A stretch of 8,072 nt of DNA, taken from positions 1 to 8,072 of the forward strand of contig CALKWL010000265.1 of NCBI GenBank assembly GCA_938004235.1, in the 5' to 3' direction. Below are positions 1-5,435 of the stretch, in pieces. Every line of letters begins with the position of its first letter. Position 1 is the stretch's first letter. This stretch comes from an uncultured Gammaproteobacteria bacterium. GTDB lineage: Bacteria; Pseudomonadota; Gammaproteobacteria; Halothiobacillales; Halothiobacillaceae. Both the position numbers and the translations under genes were made by a program. The notes beneath the pieces were generated by a model. The model did not search any database and was not told where the DNA came from. It saw only the letters and a program-made list of their open reading frames with translations.

Positions 1-119
1 ACGGTGTCTTCGGACACACCGAGTTCCTCGGCAAGCATGCGTACGGGTTTGTCCGTGGCCTGGATATATGCACGACGCGCTGGGGTGGTGGTGGCGTTCT
101 TGTGTAAGCGTATGTTCAT
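1..119 (-). CDS. IS481-family transposase, N-terminal fragment (runs off left edge)
   Basis: Reading the minus strand from the ATG at 117-119 gives 39 codons beginning MNIRLHKNATTTPARRAYIQ and continuing to the window edge. This opening, followed by a helix-turn-helix-like segment (LAEELGVSEDTV, residues 29-40), is characteristic of IS481-family transposases, which are DDE recombinases that move small insertion sequences. Only the DNA-binding N-terminus is visible; the catalytic DDE domain would lie to the left. The start codon overlaps the stop of a short upstream remnant in an ATGA arrangement. I see no clear terminal inverted repeat in the 100 bases upstream, so I cannot place the IS end or say whether the element is intact. 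The family call rests on my recognition of the N-terminus alone. Confidence 0.7.
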   Translation of the reverse strand, partial: MNIRLHKNATTTPARRAYIQATDKPVRMLAEELGVSEDT

Positions 120-221
120 TGCAAGCCCTTCTTGATGTCTTCGATCAACTGGGCGAACATCGCCCGACTGACAAAGAGTGCATGACGCTTTGGGTCAATG
201 CAATCGTCTGGGATGCGACAT
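116..221 (-). pseudogene. C-terminal remnant of an unidentified gene
   Basis: In the minus-strand frame ending at the TGA that overlaps the transposase ATG there is an open stretch of about 35 codons including IPDDCIDPKRHALFVSRAMF and ending IEDIKKGLQ. It looks protein-like but has no usable start: a TAG lies a few codons upstream, beside the GNAT start region, and the codons between contain no ATG or GTG. The simplest reading is the 3' end of a gene whose 5' part was lost when the neighbouring GNAT segment arrived. I do not recognise the family. It could also be chance reading frame. Confidence 0.35.
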
Positions 222-699
222 GAGCGTAAACATAACTATCGAAACTGCAACCTCTGGTGATTCCCATGAAATTGCCGTAATGGTGGGTGAATTGCTGAAT
301 GAAATCATGAGCACAATCGGTGTTCAAACATTCAACTTCGATCTGGAAGAAACCTCTGACAGAGTCAGGGACTTTATCGACCGTGAAAAATACTTCGTAT
401 TTGTCGCACGTGATGAAGGCAAAAAACTAGTCGGGTTTCTCGCACTGTATGAAAGCCACGCCCTTTACGCTGAAGGCTCCTTTGGAACCATACCAGAACT
501 GTATGTTCGCCCTGAATACCGCTCAAACAACGTCGGGAACCGTCTCGTATCTCAAGCAAAATCGTTCGCCGTATTGCGAGGATGGAAGCGTCTAGAAGTC
601 ACGACACCACCGCTACCACAGTTTGATAAAACGTTGGCTTTTTATGAACGTGAAGGCTTTTCTATTGCTGGCGGTCGCAAAATGAAGGTAGCCCTGTGA
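220..699 (+). CDS. GNAT-family N-acetyltransferase (putative integron-cassette gene)
   Basis: The product is 159 residues, the usual size for a single-domain GNAT enzyme that transfers an acetyl group from acetyl-CoA to an amine. Motif A covers residues 91-111: the beta-strand IPELYVRPEY is followed by the acetyl-CoA pyrophosphate loop RSNNVGNRL. This is the R-x-x-G-x-G signature with Asn in place of the first Gly, a tolerated variant. Motif B is the C-terminal FYEREGF (141-147), which together with WKRLEVTT (122-129) fits the fold. The substrate cannot be told. I start at ATG 220, where homology-like sequence begins; an in-frame ATG at 178 would add 14 unlikely residues. The codons look richer in A/T than the nif genes, suggesting transfer. 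The stop is 7 bases before an attC-like site, as expected for a gene cassette. Confidence 0.85.
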   Translation: MSVNITIETATSGDSHEIAVMVGELLNEIMSTIGVQTFNFDLEETSDRVRDFIDREKYFVFVARDEGKKLVGFLALYESHALYAEGSFGTIPELYVRPEYRSNNVGNRLVSQAKSFAVLRGWKRLEVTTPPLPQFDKTLAFYEREGFSIAGGRKMKVAL

Positions 700-706
700 G
701 GCAACA

Positions 707-768
707 GCCTAACAATCGCTTCGAGAGGGACGCTCCGCCGAAAATCCGGCTCAAGCTCAACGTTGAGC
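707..768 (+). other. attC-like integron recombination site 1
   Basis: The ends match both attC core consensuses: R'' (RYYYAAC) is GCCTAAC at 707-713 and R' (GTTRRRY) is GTTGAGC at 762-768. Inside them, GCTTCGAG (718-725) pairs with CTCAAGC (750-756) to give seven base pairs with one unpaired base (C722). Imperfect palindromes with bulged bases are the hallmark of attC sites, which integrases recognise as folded single strands. R'' and R' themselves pair imperfectly, with two mismatches. The site starts just after the GNAT stop and ends just before the toxin stop, so it separates two cassette-sized units. Because the core consensuses are loose, this site alone is moderate evidence; the second site strengthens it. 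Confidence 0.6.
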
Positions 769-771
769 GTA

Positions 772-1026
772 TCAGTAATGAAAACGCAACTGAGCAATCA
801 GCAGAGCATCACCCTCAACACGATAAACCATGCGGTGCTCATCTGTTATGCGACGAGACCAAAAGCCTGATAGCGCGTGCTTCAGTGCTTCCGGCTTTCC
901 TACGCCGGAGAATGGTTCACGTTGGGTTTCACGAATCAGCTTGTTAATCCGCTCAACCATGCGTTTGTCTTGCTTTTGCCAGTAGAGGTAATCGTCCCAT
1001 GCCTCGTCCGCGAAAACCAGTTTCAT
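772..1026 (-). CDS. yoeB: YoeB/Txe-family mRNA interferase toxin
   Basis: The 84-residue product has the same length as E. coli YoeB, a ribosome-dependent endoribonuclease that cleaves mRNA at the A site during translation. The residues used by YoeB are at the same positions here: Glu46, Arg65 (in HRMVY), and His83-Tyr84 at the extreme C-terminus (RFHY). The family stretches WDDYLYWQ (10-17) and SGFWSRRITDEHR (53-65) are also present. The toxin therefore looks intact. Its ATG overlaps the antitoxin stop in an ATGA junction, implying translational coupling. The gene ends four bases beyond the attC-like site at 707-768. Inhibition by the upstream antitoxin is inferred from the family. Confidence 0.93.
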   Translation of the reverse strand: MKLVFADEAWDDYLYWQKQDKRMVERINKLIRETQREPFSGVGKPEALKHALSGFWSRRITDEHRMVYRVEGDALLIAQLRFHY

Positions 1027-1274
1027 TTTTCCAGCTTCCGCTCAACGCCTTTGCCAGCGTTCAATTGCGCGGCTGCCGAAAGAAGGCGCTTGGCGTTGGC
1101 GGGTGTGCGCAAGAGATAAGCGGTTTCCTCCAGCGCTTTGAAATCTTCGAGCGAAAGCATCACTACGGCTTGCTCGCCGTTGCGAGTAATGATCAAAGCT
1201 TCGTGGTCGTTGCAAACCCGATCCATCGTGCTGGCGAGGTTGGCGCGAAGAGTTGTGTAGGTCATTGCATCCAT
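1023..1274 (-). CDS. yefM: YefM/RelB-type antitoxin (Phd/YefM family)
   Basis: The 83-residue product begins MDAMTYTTLRANLASTMDRV and contains the family core ALIITRNGEQAVVMLSLEDF (26-45), then LEETAYLLRTPANAKRLL (48-65). In YefM the N-terminal half dimerises and binds DNA, while the flexible C-terminal tail wraps the toxin. I start at ATG 1274 because AGGAG lies 7 bases upstream; the later Met at residue 4 has no ribosome binding site. The gene precedes and overlaps the YoeB toxin. Immediately upstream is a promoter whose -10 lies inside paired TGTAC motifs, the core of known YefM operators, so autorepression by the toxin-antitoxin complex is likely. Confidence 0.92.
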   Translation of the reverse strand: MDAMTYTTLRANLASTMDRVCNDHEALIITRNGEQAVVMLSLEDFKALEETAYLLRTPANAKRLLSAAAQLNAGKGVERKLEK

Positions 1275-1290
1275 GGCGGCTCTCCTAATA

Positions 1291-1308
1291 TGTACGCATT
1301 ACTGTACA
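1291..1308 (-). promoter_or_regulatory. YefM-YoeB operator (paired TGTACA-type motifs)
   Basis: On the minus strand TGTACA (1303-1308) is followed by CGTACA (1291-1296), with starts 12 bases apart. In E. coli, YefM-YoeB binds repeats with a TGTACA core at about this spacing upstream of its operon. The motifs sit 17-34 bases before the antitoxin ATG and overlap the predicted -10, which fits repression by blocking RNA polymerase. The second core has one mismatch. Confidence 0.65.
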
Positions 1309-1329
1309 TTGAAAAATGTTAATTGTCCA
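1301..1329 (-). promoter_or_regulatory. Sigma-70-type promoter of the toxin-antitoxin operon
   Basis: On the minus strand TGGACA (5 of 6 to the -35 consensus) is separated by exactly 17 bases from TACAGT (4 of 6 to TATAAT). Transcription would start near 1294, giving a short leader that includes the AGGAG ribosome binding site. The -10 overlaps the first TGTACA operator core. This is a pattern match only. Confidence 0.5.
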
Positions 1330-1352
1330 CTCCGTCGCCAAGTCGCCAAGAG

Positions 1353-1421
1353 GCTCAACCCATCCATCAACACGGATGCCAGCGATAAAGCCGCTGGCTC
1401 CGGTTATGTCAGACGTTAGAT
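1353..1421 (+). other. attC-like integron recombination site 2
   Basis: R'' is GCTCAAC at 1353-1359 and R' is GTTAGAT at 1415-1421, both within consensus. The interior folds well: GCCAGCG (1378-1384) pairs perfectly with CGCTGGC (1392-1398). Next to it, the left arm CATCAACACGGAT (1365-1377) pairs with TCCGGTTATG (1399-1408) if C1368, A1372 and T1377 are left unpaired. On the bottom strand, the one integrases use, the bulged bases are G, T and A; extrahelical G and T bases are the known recognition features of attC sites. This is the better of the two sites. It lies between the toxin-antitoxin promoter and the 3' end of draG. Confidence 0.7.
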
Positions 1422-1460
1422 TGAAATGGCATGGTGTCAGACTCGATTGAAAATTCCAGG

Positions 1461-2360
1461 TTATGTGTCAGCTCTAACCAATCCCTCCGCTTGCTTTACA
1501 CACCGCTCGCGCACGCCAGGATCAAGCGCGCGCAGCCAGCGGGCAGGCAAGGCGGCTTCACCATACAGTGCACCGGCAATCATGCCGGTGATGGCTCCTG
1601 TGGTGTCGGCGTCGCCGCCGCGATTGACTACGTCGATCAGGGTGGTTTCAAAGTCGTGGTTGTCGAACAGGGCCTGCAACACGGCGCGCATCGTATCGAC
1701 CACGTAGCCGGACGGGTTTTCCTCGCGTTTACGTGCGACAAAGACGGGATGCGCCTGCAAAAACGGTAGCACCTCGGCGGCGTACAGGCCGGGCAAATCC
1801 TCTCCGGCGAGGGCGCGGCGCAGCATGCGTGCCACACAAAGTATGGCGGCATCGGATAACGGATTGTGATGGGTGATGTGTGCCTGCACCAGGCAGGCAC
1901 GCTGCATCTCCGTTTCGTCTTCGTTCAGGGTGGCGAGCACGGCGGGCAGCATGCGCATCAGCGCGCCATTGCCCGCCGCATGCTCATCGAGTGGAACCTG
2001 CGTCTGGCCGCTATGCCGATAATGCAGCAGCCCGCGGCGCACGGTGTTGCCGATGTCCACCGGCTTGGCGCGCATCCAGGCATCAAACGCCTGTGCAACG
2101 GCCTGCGCCTCCACCCGTCCGCCCGCACCCAGAATGGCCTCGCCCAGTGCCAGCGCCATGGTGGTGTCATCGGTCACCTGCCCCAGCTTGAGGCGCAGCC
2201 AGCCGCCGCCAACAATTTTTTGGTGGATGCCATGGGTCGCGCGAATCTCCTCCGGGGTCATGAACTCGACGGTGGCACCCAGCGCGTCGCCCAAAGCCAG
2301 CCCAAGATACGAGGCACGCGCCCGGCTAGCCAGACGCTCAGGCTCGGCAGGCGGGCTCAT
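1461..2360 (-). CDS. draG: ADP-ribosyl-[dinitrogen reductase] hydrolase
   Basis: DraG removes the ADP-ribose that DraT places on an arginine of nitrogenase Fe protein (NifH), switching nitrogenase back on when light, energy or nitrogen status improves. The 299-residue product matches the family length. It shows the dinuclear Mn-binding motifs: GDALG (24-28), TDDTTMA (63-69) and GGDADTTGAI (248-257, with Asp250 and Asp252), plus GNGALMRMLP (130-139). The ATG overlaps the nifQ stop (ATGA), so it is translationally coupled as the last gene of the nifB operon. No draT is in the window. The final codons run into a zone of degenerate repeats related to the attC2 sequence, so the last few residues may not be ancestral. 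A general ADP-ribosylglycohydrolase is the alternative, but the nif context favours DraG. Confidence 0.92.
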   Translation of the reverse strand: MSPPAEPERLASRARASYLGLALGDALGATVEFMTPEEIRATHGIHQKIVGGGWLRLKLGQVTDDTTMALALGEAILGAGGRVEAQAVAQAFDAWMRAKPVDIGNTVRRGLLHYRHSGQTQVPLDEHAAGNGALMRMLPAVLATLNEDETEMQRACLVQAHITHHNPLSDAAILCVARMLRRALAGEDLPGLYAAEVLPFLQAHPVFVARKREENPSGYVVDTMRAVLQALFDNHDFETTLIDVVNRGGDADTTGAITGMIAGALYGEAALPARWLRALDPGVRERCVKQAEGLVRADT

Positions 2361-2983
2361 TCCTCAGGCCCGAAGCACTTGGCGTAATCGGCGCAAACCT
2401 CGCAACTGGGCGCACGGCAGATGTATATGCCTTCACGCTGGCAGAGCTGTTTGTAGAGAAATTTTTTCCACTTCATGTCGCGGTCATTCTTTGCCGCCAA
2501 CACAGGAAAATTGCGCGCCATGAGTTCGGTCAGATCCGCCCGCTTCCACAGGCCAAGATCCTCCCACAAATGATTGCCGCCCATGCAGGCGGCGGCGACG
2601 ATACGCGCCATGTCGACGGTTTCGACGCATGGTGTATCGACATGCTCCAGCAGCAGCGCGACCAGCTCTTCCCGCTCGGGAAAGCGTTCGGCATGGCGCG
2701 CGTCATTTTCCAAACTCCAGCGCAGCCCGGGATAGTGGCGTTCAAGAAGGCGCGATAGACCCTCAACCCCCAAACCAAGATCACTTGGCAGCGCTCCCAG
2801 CCCGAGTGCAGCGCTGGCAAGCATTTTCGCCAGCAGACCATCGTTTCCGCCCGCCAGGTCGCGGCGCGGCGCGTGAGCCAGAATATTCCGCAACAGGGCT
2901 TCGCGCCGCGAGGCCAAATCCTCGCGCGTGTGCCGCTGAAGCGCAACGTTCTCGTTCATGCCGGGGGTATTGTGCGTTATCAC
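2357..2983 (-). CDS. nifQ: NifQ, molybdenum donor for FeMo-co synthesis
   Basis: NifQ carries a Mo-containing iron-sulfur cluster and passes molybdenum to the NifEN/NifH cofactor assembly complex. The diagnostic motif C-x4-C-x2-C-x5-C is intact at the C-terminus (CRAPSCEVCADYAKC, residues 189-203), preceded by the conserved WKKFLYKQLCQREG (172-185). The product has 208 residues. I use the GTG at 2983 because AGGA lies 8 bases upstream of it, inside the gap after the FeSII-like gene; an ATG at 2959 would remove eight residues but has no visible ribosome binding site. Its stop overlaps the draG start. The N-terminal third is variable in this family and nothing unusual is seen there. Confidence 0.94.
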   Translation of the reverse strand: MITHNTPGMNENVALQRHTREDLASRREALLRNILAHAPRRDLAGGNDGLLAKMLASAALGLGALPSDLGLGVEGLSRLLERHYPGLRWSLENDARHAERFPEREELVALLLEHVDTPCVETVDMARIVAAACMGGNHLWEDLGLWKRADLTELMARNFPVLAAKNDRDMKWKKFLYKQLCQREGIYICRAPSCEVCADYAKCFGPEE

Positions 2984-3001
2984 GGGCGGCGTCCTGACGG
3001 A

Positions 3002-3361
3002 TCAGCGGCTTGGGTACTCGACGACGATATCCTCGTCGCGCAGCACCATCTGGCAAGCCAGACGCCACTCGGTCGGCGGAATGTCGTCGACGTACATCTG
3101 GTCGATTTCCGCCTGGGTGATGTGCCCCATTTCCTTGAGCACCTTGACCTCGCGTTCGGTCAGTGGGCCGCCCATGCGCTCCTTGCGATCCACGGACATG
3201 ACCTTGACCAGGCAGGTGCCGCATTCGCCGTTCTCGCAACCGAAATCGATCGGTACGTGATTCTCCTTGGCCAGTTGCAGGATGGTTCGTTTGTGGCTGC
3301 CCGCCGTGGCGTACACGGTTTTGTCCTTGTGCATCGGGCTGGTGAAAGTGATATCGGCCAT
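3002..3361 (-). CDS. fesII: FeSII/Shethna-type [2Fe-2S] ferredoxin (nitrogenase protective protein)
   Basis: The 119-residue product is a plant-type [2Fe-2S] ferredoxin with ligands Cys42, Cys47, Cys50 and Cys103 (C-x4-C-x2-C-x52-C). The long insertion before the last Cys, the opening ITFTSP, and segments such as CGTCLVKV (47-54), LTEREVKVLKEMGH (67-80) and IPPTEWRLACQ (94-104) strongly resemble, from memory, the Azotobacter FeSII (Shethna) protein. That protein binds oxidised nitrogenase components in a reversible, oxygen-tolerant complex. I start at ATG 3361 because GAGGAG lies 8 bases upstream; the open frame extends 22 codons further but that part is not ferredoxin-like. It follows the FdxD-like ferredoxin by 46 bases and precedes nifQ by 18. 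The protective role here is inferred from similarity; it could simply be an electron carrier. Confidence 0.8.
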   Translation of the reverse strand: MADITFTSPMHKDKTVYATAGSHKRTILQLAKENHVPIDFGCENGECGTCLVKVMSVDRKERMGGPLTEREVKVLKEMGHITQAEIDQMYVDDIPPTEWRLACQMVLRDEDIVVEYPSR

Positions 3362-3407
3362 GTTGACTGCTCCTCTCTGTGTAGTGTGGTGCTGGTTTTG
3401 TGTCGTG

Positions 3408-3695
3408 TCAGGCGGGTCGCACCACAATCTCCCCGCCTAGAACCTGGGCCTGGCAGGCCAGCCGCGTGGCTCGCCCCGCCATGTTTTCTTTCAGAACCTT
3501 GTCCTCCAGCACCGAGGGCGCGGCGAGGTTTTCGCCGCCGCTGACGATGCGCATCTGGCAGCTGCCGCACTCGCCTTCGCGGCAGCCGTAGATGATCCCC
3601 GCGCCGACTTTTTCCGAAACCTCGATCAGACGGGTTCCGGCGGGCACGGTGACGGTGATGCCGATATCTTCAAACGTGACGTTGGCCTTGGGCAT
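3408..3695 (-). CDS. fdxD: [2Fe-2S] ferredoxin (FdxD-like), likely flavodiiron partner
   Basis: The 95-residue product has the plant-type [2Fe-2S] pattern C-x4-C-x2-C-x34-C at Cys38, Cys43, Cys46 and Cys81 (CREGECGSC and RLACQ). The ATG at 3695 has AGGA 8 bases upstream. It is encoded 19 bases after the flavodiiron gene. In Rhodobacter capsulatus a nif-regulated flavodiiron protein (FprA) is encoded next to, and interacts with, a [2Fe-2S] ferredoxin (FdV, fdxD); the same arrangement here suggests the same pairing. The flavodiiron protein lacks its own rubredoxin domain, so it needs such a donor. The fold and cluster type are clear; the fdxD assignment is by context and moderately sure. Confidence 0.85.
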   Translation of the reverse strand: MPKANVTFEDIGITVTVPAGTRLIEVSEKVGAGIIYGCREGECGSCQMRIVSGGENLAAPSVLEDKVLKENMAGRATRLACQAQVLGGEIVVRPA

Positions 3696-3714
3696 GAGTT
3701 ATTTCCTAGAAAAA

Positions 3715-5004
3715 TCAGTTAAGTTCAGACATATCGAATACGCGCTTTTCCGCACGTCCGCACAAATGCAGGGCGAAGTCGCGGCCAAAATCGCGACATG
3801 CCACCAATTCGTCCGCCGTGGGTAAAAGTTTCAGACGCACACCCTTGAGCGGCACGCGCAGCTTGAGACCTCGCAGGCGGTCTTCGATCAGGCCGATGGC
3901 TTCGCCGCTCCAGCCATACGAACCGAAGGCCGCGCCCAGCTTGTTTTTGACATTCACCAGGGTGAGCGAGGAGAGCAAATCCCAGATGGGCTTCACCGCA
4001 TCGCCGTTGAGGGTCGGCGAACCGAAGGCCAGGCCGTCGGCTTCTTCGATCAGATCGACAAAGGGTGCAACTTCGCCACCGGCAATGTCGAAAAGCGAAA
4101 CGCGCACGCCCTCGATGGTTTCCGCGCCTTCGCGCAACGCCTGCGCCATGCGCTCGGTGGCGCCGTAGGCCGAGACATAAAAAATCAGCAGGGTTTTTTC
4201 GTCGCCCGCCTCGCGGTGCAGCAGCGGCGTGGCCAGCTGGCGATAGCGGCGCACATAATCACCCGGCGATTCGCGCAACACCGGGCCATGCGCCGGGGCG
4301 ATCAGACGCAGCGGCAGCGGCTCGATCAGCTCCAGCGCCTGAAGCACGTACTCGCGGAAGGGACGCATGATGTGCTGGTAGTAGTAATCGAACGAAAAGC
4401 GGAAGTCGCCGACCTTGTCGTTGAACAGGCGCTCGTCGCAGAAGTGGCAGCCGAACACGTCGCCGGAAAACAGGATGCCGTCTTCCGCCAGCCAGGTGCA
4501 TTGCGTGTCCGGCCAGTGCAGGTAGGGGGTTTGCAGAAAGCGCAGGCTGCGCTCGCCCAGGTCGATGACGCGCGATGCGCCGTCCGCGTCGAGCGTGGTG
4601 AGAATGCGTTGCGGGTCGAGATCGCCCTTGAGCACGCCGCGCAGCGTCGGCATGGCCTTGGGCGAAATGTAAAGCTGCGCCTGCGGCGCGCGGCGCATCA
4701 ACTCCGGCAAGGCGCCGGAGTGGTCGGGTTCGAGATGATTGAGCACCACGGCGCGAATTTCGTCATAGCGCGCCACGCTTTCCAGGCGGGTGAAAAACCC
4801 GGCGGAAAAACCCTCTTTCACCGTGTCGATAATCGCCACACCTGCACTGCCGCGCACGCAATAGGCATTGTAGGTCGTGCCATTGGCGGTCTTGAGAATG
4901 ATATCGAACTGGCGCATAGCGGGGTCGAGCGCCCCCAGCCAGTGAATACCGGGCGCAATGCACAACGCCTGGTTATCAACCACACCCGCCCGCTGGCCGC
5001 CCAT
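3715..5004 (-). CDS. fprA: Class A flavodiiron protein (oxygen/NO reductase), nif-associated
   Basis: The 429-residue product has an N-terminal metallo-beta-lactamase-like diiron domain (about 20-260) and a C-terminal flavodoxin-like FMN domain (about 270-415). The diiron ligands are all visible: His90, Glu92, Asp94, His95 (in NHLEPDHSG), His163 (YLHWPDT), Asp182 (SGDVFGCH) and His239 (PAHGP). The FMN domain shows the phosphate-loop region FYVSAYGATERMA (275-287), then GSPTLNG (328-334) and GSYGWSGEA (361-369). There is no rubredoxin extension, so it is class A. These enzymes reduce O2 to water or NO to N2O in the cytoplasm. Position inside a nifB operon, next to a [2Fe-2S] ferredoxin, suggests scavenging oxygen near nitrogenase. 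The ATG follows the nifO stop by two bases, with AAGGGG upstream. Confidence 0.93.
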   Translation of the reverse strand: MGGQRAGVVDNQALCIAPGIHWLGALDPAMRQFDIILKTANGTTYNAYCVRGSAGVAIIDTVKEGFSAGFFTRLESVARYDEIRAVVLNHLEPDHSGALPELMRRAPQAQLYISPKAMPTLRGVLKGDLDPQRILTTLDADGASRVIDLGERSLRFLQTPYLHWPDTQCTWLAEDGILFSGDVFGCHFCDERLFNDKVGDFRFSFDYYYQHIMRPFREYVLQALELIEPLPLRLIAPAHGPVLRESPGDYVRRYRQLATPLLHREAGDEKTLLIFYVSAYGATERMAQALREGAETIEGVRVSLFDIAGGEVAPFVDLIEEADGLAFGSPTLNGDAVKPIWDLLSSLTLVNVKNKLGAAFGSYGWSGEAIGLIEDRLRGLKLRVPLKGVRLKLLPTADELVACRDFGRDFALHLCGRAEKRVFDMSELN

Positions 5005-5006
5005 CT

Positions 5007-5435
5007 TCAGTTCCCCTTGCTCGGTAACGGACAGGGACTGTCGTCATGCCGCATACACTCCTTCACTCGCGCCGCGGAAGGCCAGTCGCCGCCCAGCGAT
5101 TGCGCCAGAGTATCGGGGTCAAACCCGGCAAAACGATGCTCGTCCACTTCGATCAGCGGACGGCGAATCAGCAGGGGTTCAGCCAACATAGATGCCAGCG
5201 CCTGCGCTTCGCTCATGGTTTCCGGGCGAATCCGTCCCTCGCGGATACTTGGTGCCGCGGGATTGAACCACTCGCGCACCGGCATTCCGGAAAAAAAACC
5301 GCGCAAGCGCTCAGCGCTCCATTGTTCACGCAACAGGTTGCGCTCAACGACGTGCAAACCCGCCGTGCGCAATAAGGTTTTCTGCATGGCATTGGTCACA
5401 CAGCCTGGCTTTTCGTAAAACAGCACGGTACTCAT
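5007..5435 (-). CDS. nifO: NifO, nitrogenase-associated ArsC/thioredoxin-fold protein
   Basis: The 142-residue product begins MSTVLFYEKPGCVTNAMQKT, an ArsC-type thioredoxin fold with a single Cys12 in place of a full CxxC. It carries the nitrogenase-associated signatures FFSGMPVREWFNPAAP (47-62) and EPLLIRRPLIEVDEHRFAGF (85-104). NifO in Azotobacter vinelandii lies in the nifB-fdxN-nifO-nifQ operon and has been linked to partitioning molybdenum between nitrogenase and nitrate assimilation; its biochemical activity is not settled. The same nifB-fdxN-nifO order occurs here. The ATG overlaps the fdxN stop (ATGA), so the two are translationally coupled. Arsenate reductase activity is the formal alternative but the context argues against it. 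Confidence 0.88.
   Translation of the reverse strand: MSTVLFYEKPGCVTNAMQKTLLRTAGLHVVERNLLREQWSAERLRGFFSGMPVREWFNPAAPSIREGRIRPETMSEAQALASMLAEPLLIRRPLIEVDEHRFAGFDPDTLAQSLGGDWPSAARVKECMRHDDSPCPLPSKGN

Larger units (their letters stand above)
763..1415 (+). mobile_element. Putative integron gene cassette carrying a toxin-antitoxin pair
   Basis: Integron integrases cut between the G and TT of GTTRRRY. The unit between the two attC-like sites is therefore about 653 bp and holds only a YefM-YoeB type pair plus its promoter. The genes read opposite to the cassette orientation, which is defined by attC2 at its 3' end. That layout is known for toxin-antitoxin cassettes in chromosomal integrons, which carry their own promoters and stabilise the array. 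The cassette interpretation is inference from the flanking sites; no integrase gene lies in the window. Confidence 0.55.

Noticed and set aside
100..219. An attC site upstream of the GNAT gene, which would define its cassette
   Set aside because: No GTTRRRY core is present in this stretch, so the upstream boundary of that unit cannot be supported.
696..947. A short plus-strand open frame overlapping attC1 and the toxin gene
   Set aside because: It starts inside the GNAT stop region, crosses the attC-like site and lies antisense to a clear YoeB toxin.
3362..3427. A longer start for the FeSII-like ferredoxin
   Set aside because: The extra 22 residues are not ferredoxin-like, overlap the preceding gene's end, and the strong GAGGAG site supports the ATG at 3361.
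4216..5418. A 400-codon plus-strand open frame opposite the flavodiiron and nifO genes
   Set aside because: It spans two real minus-strand genes and their junction, has low-complexity composition and no domain signature.
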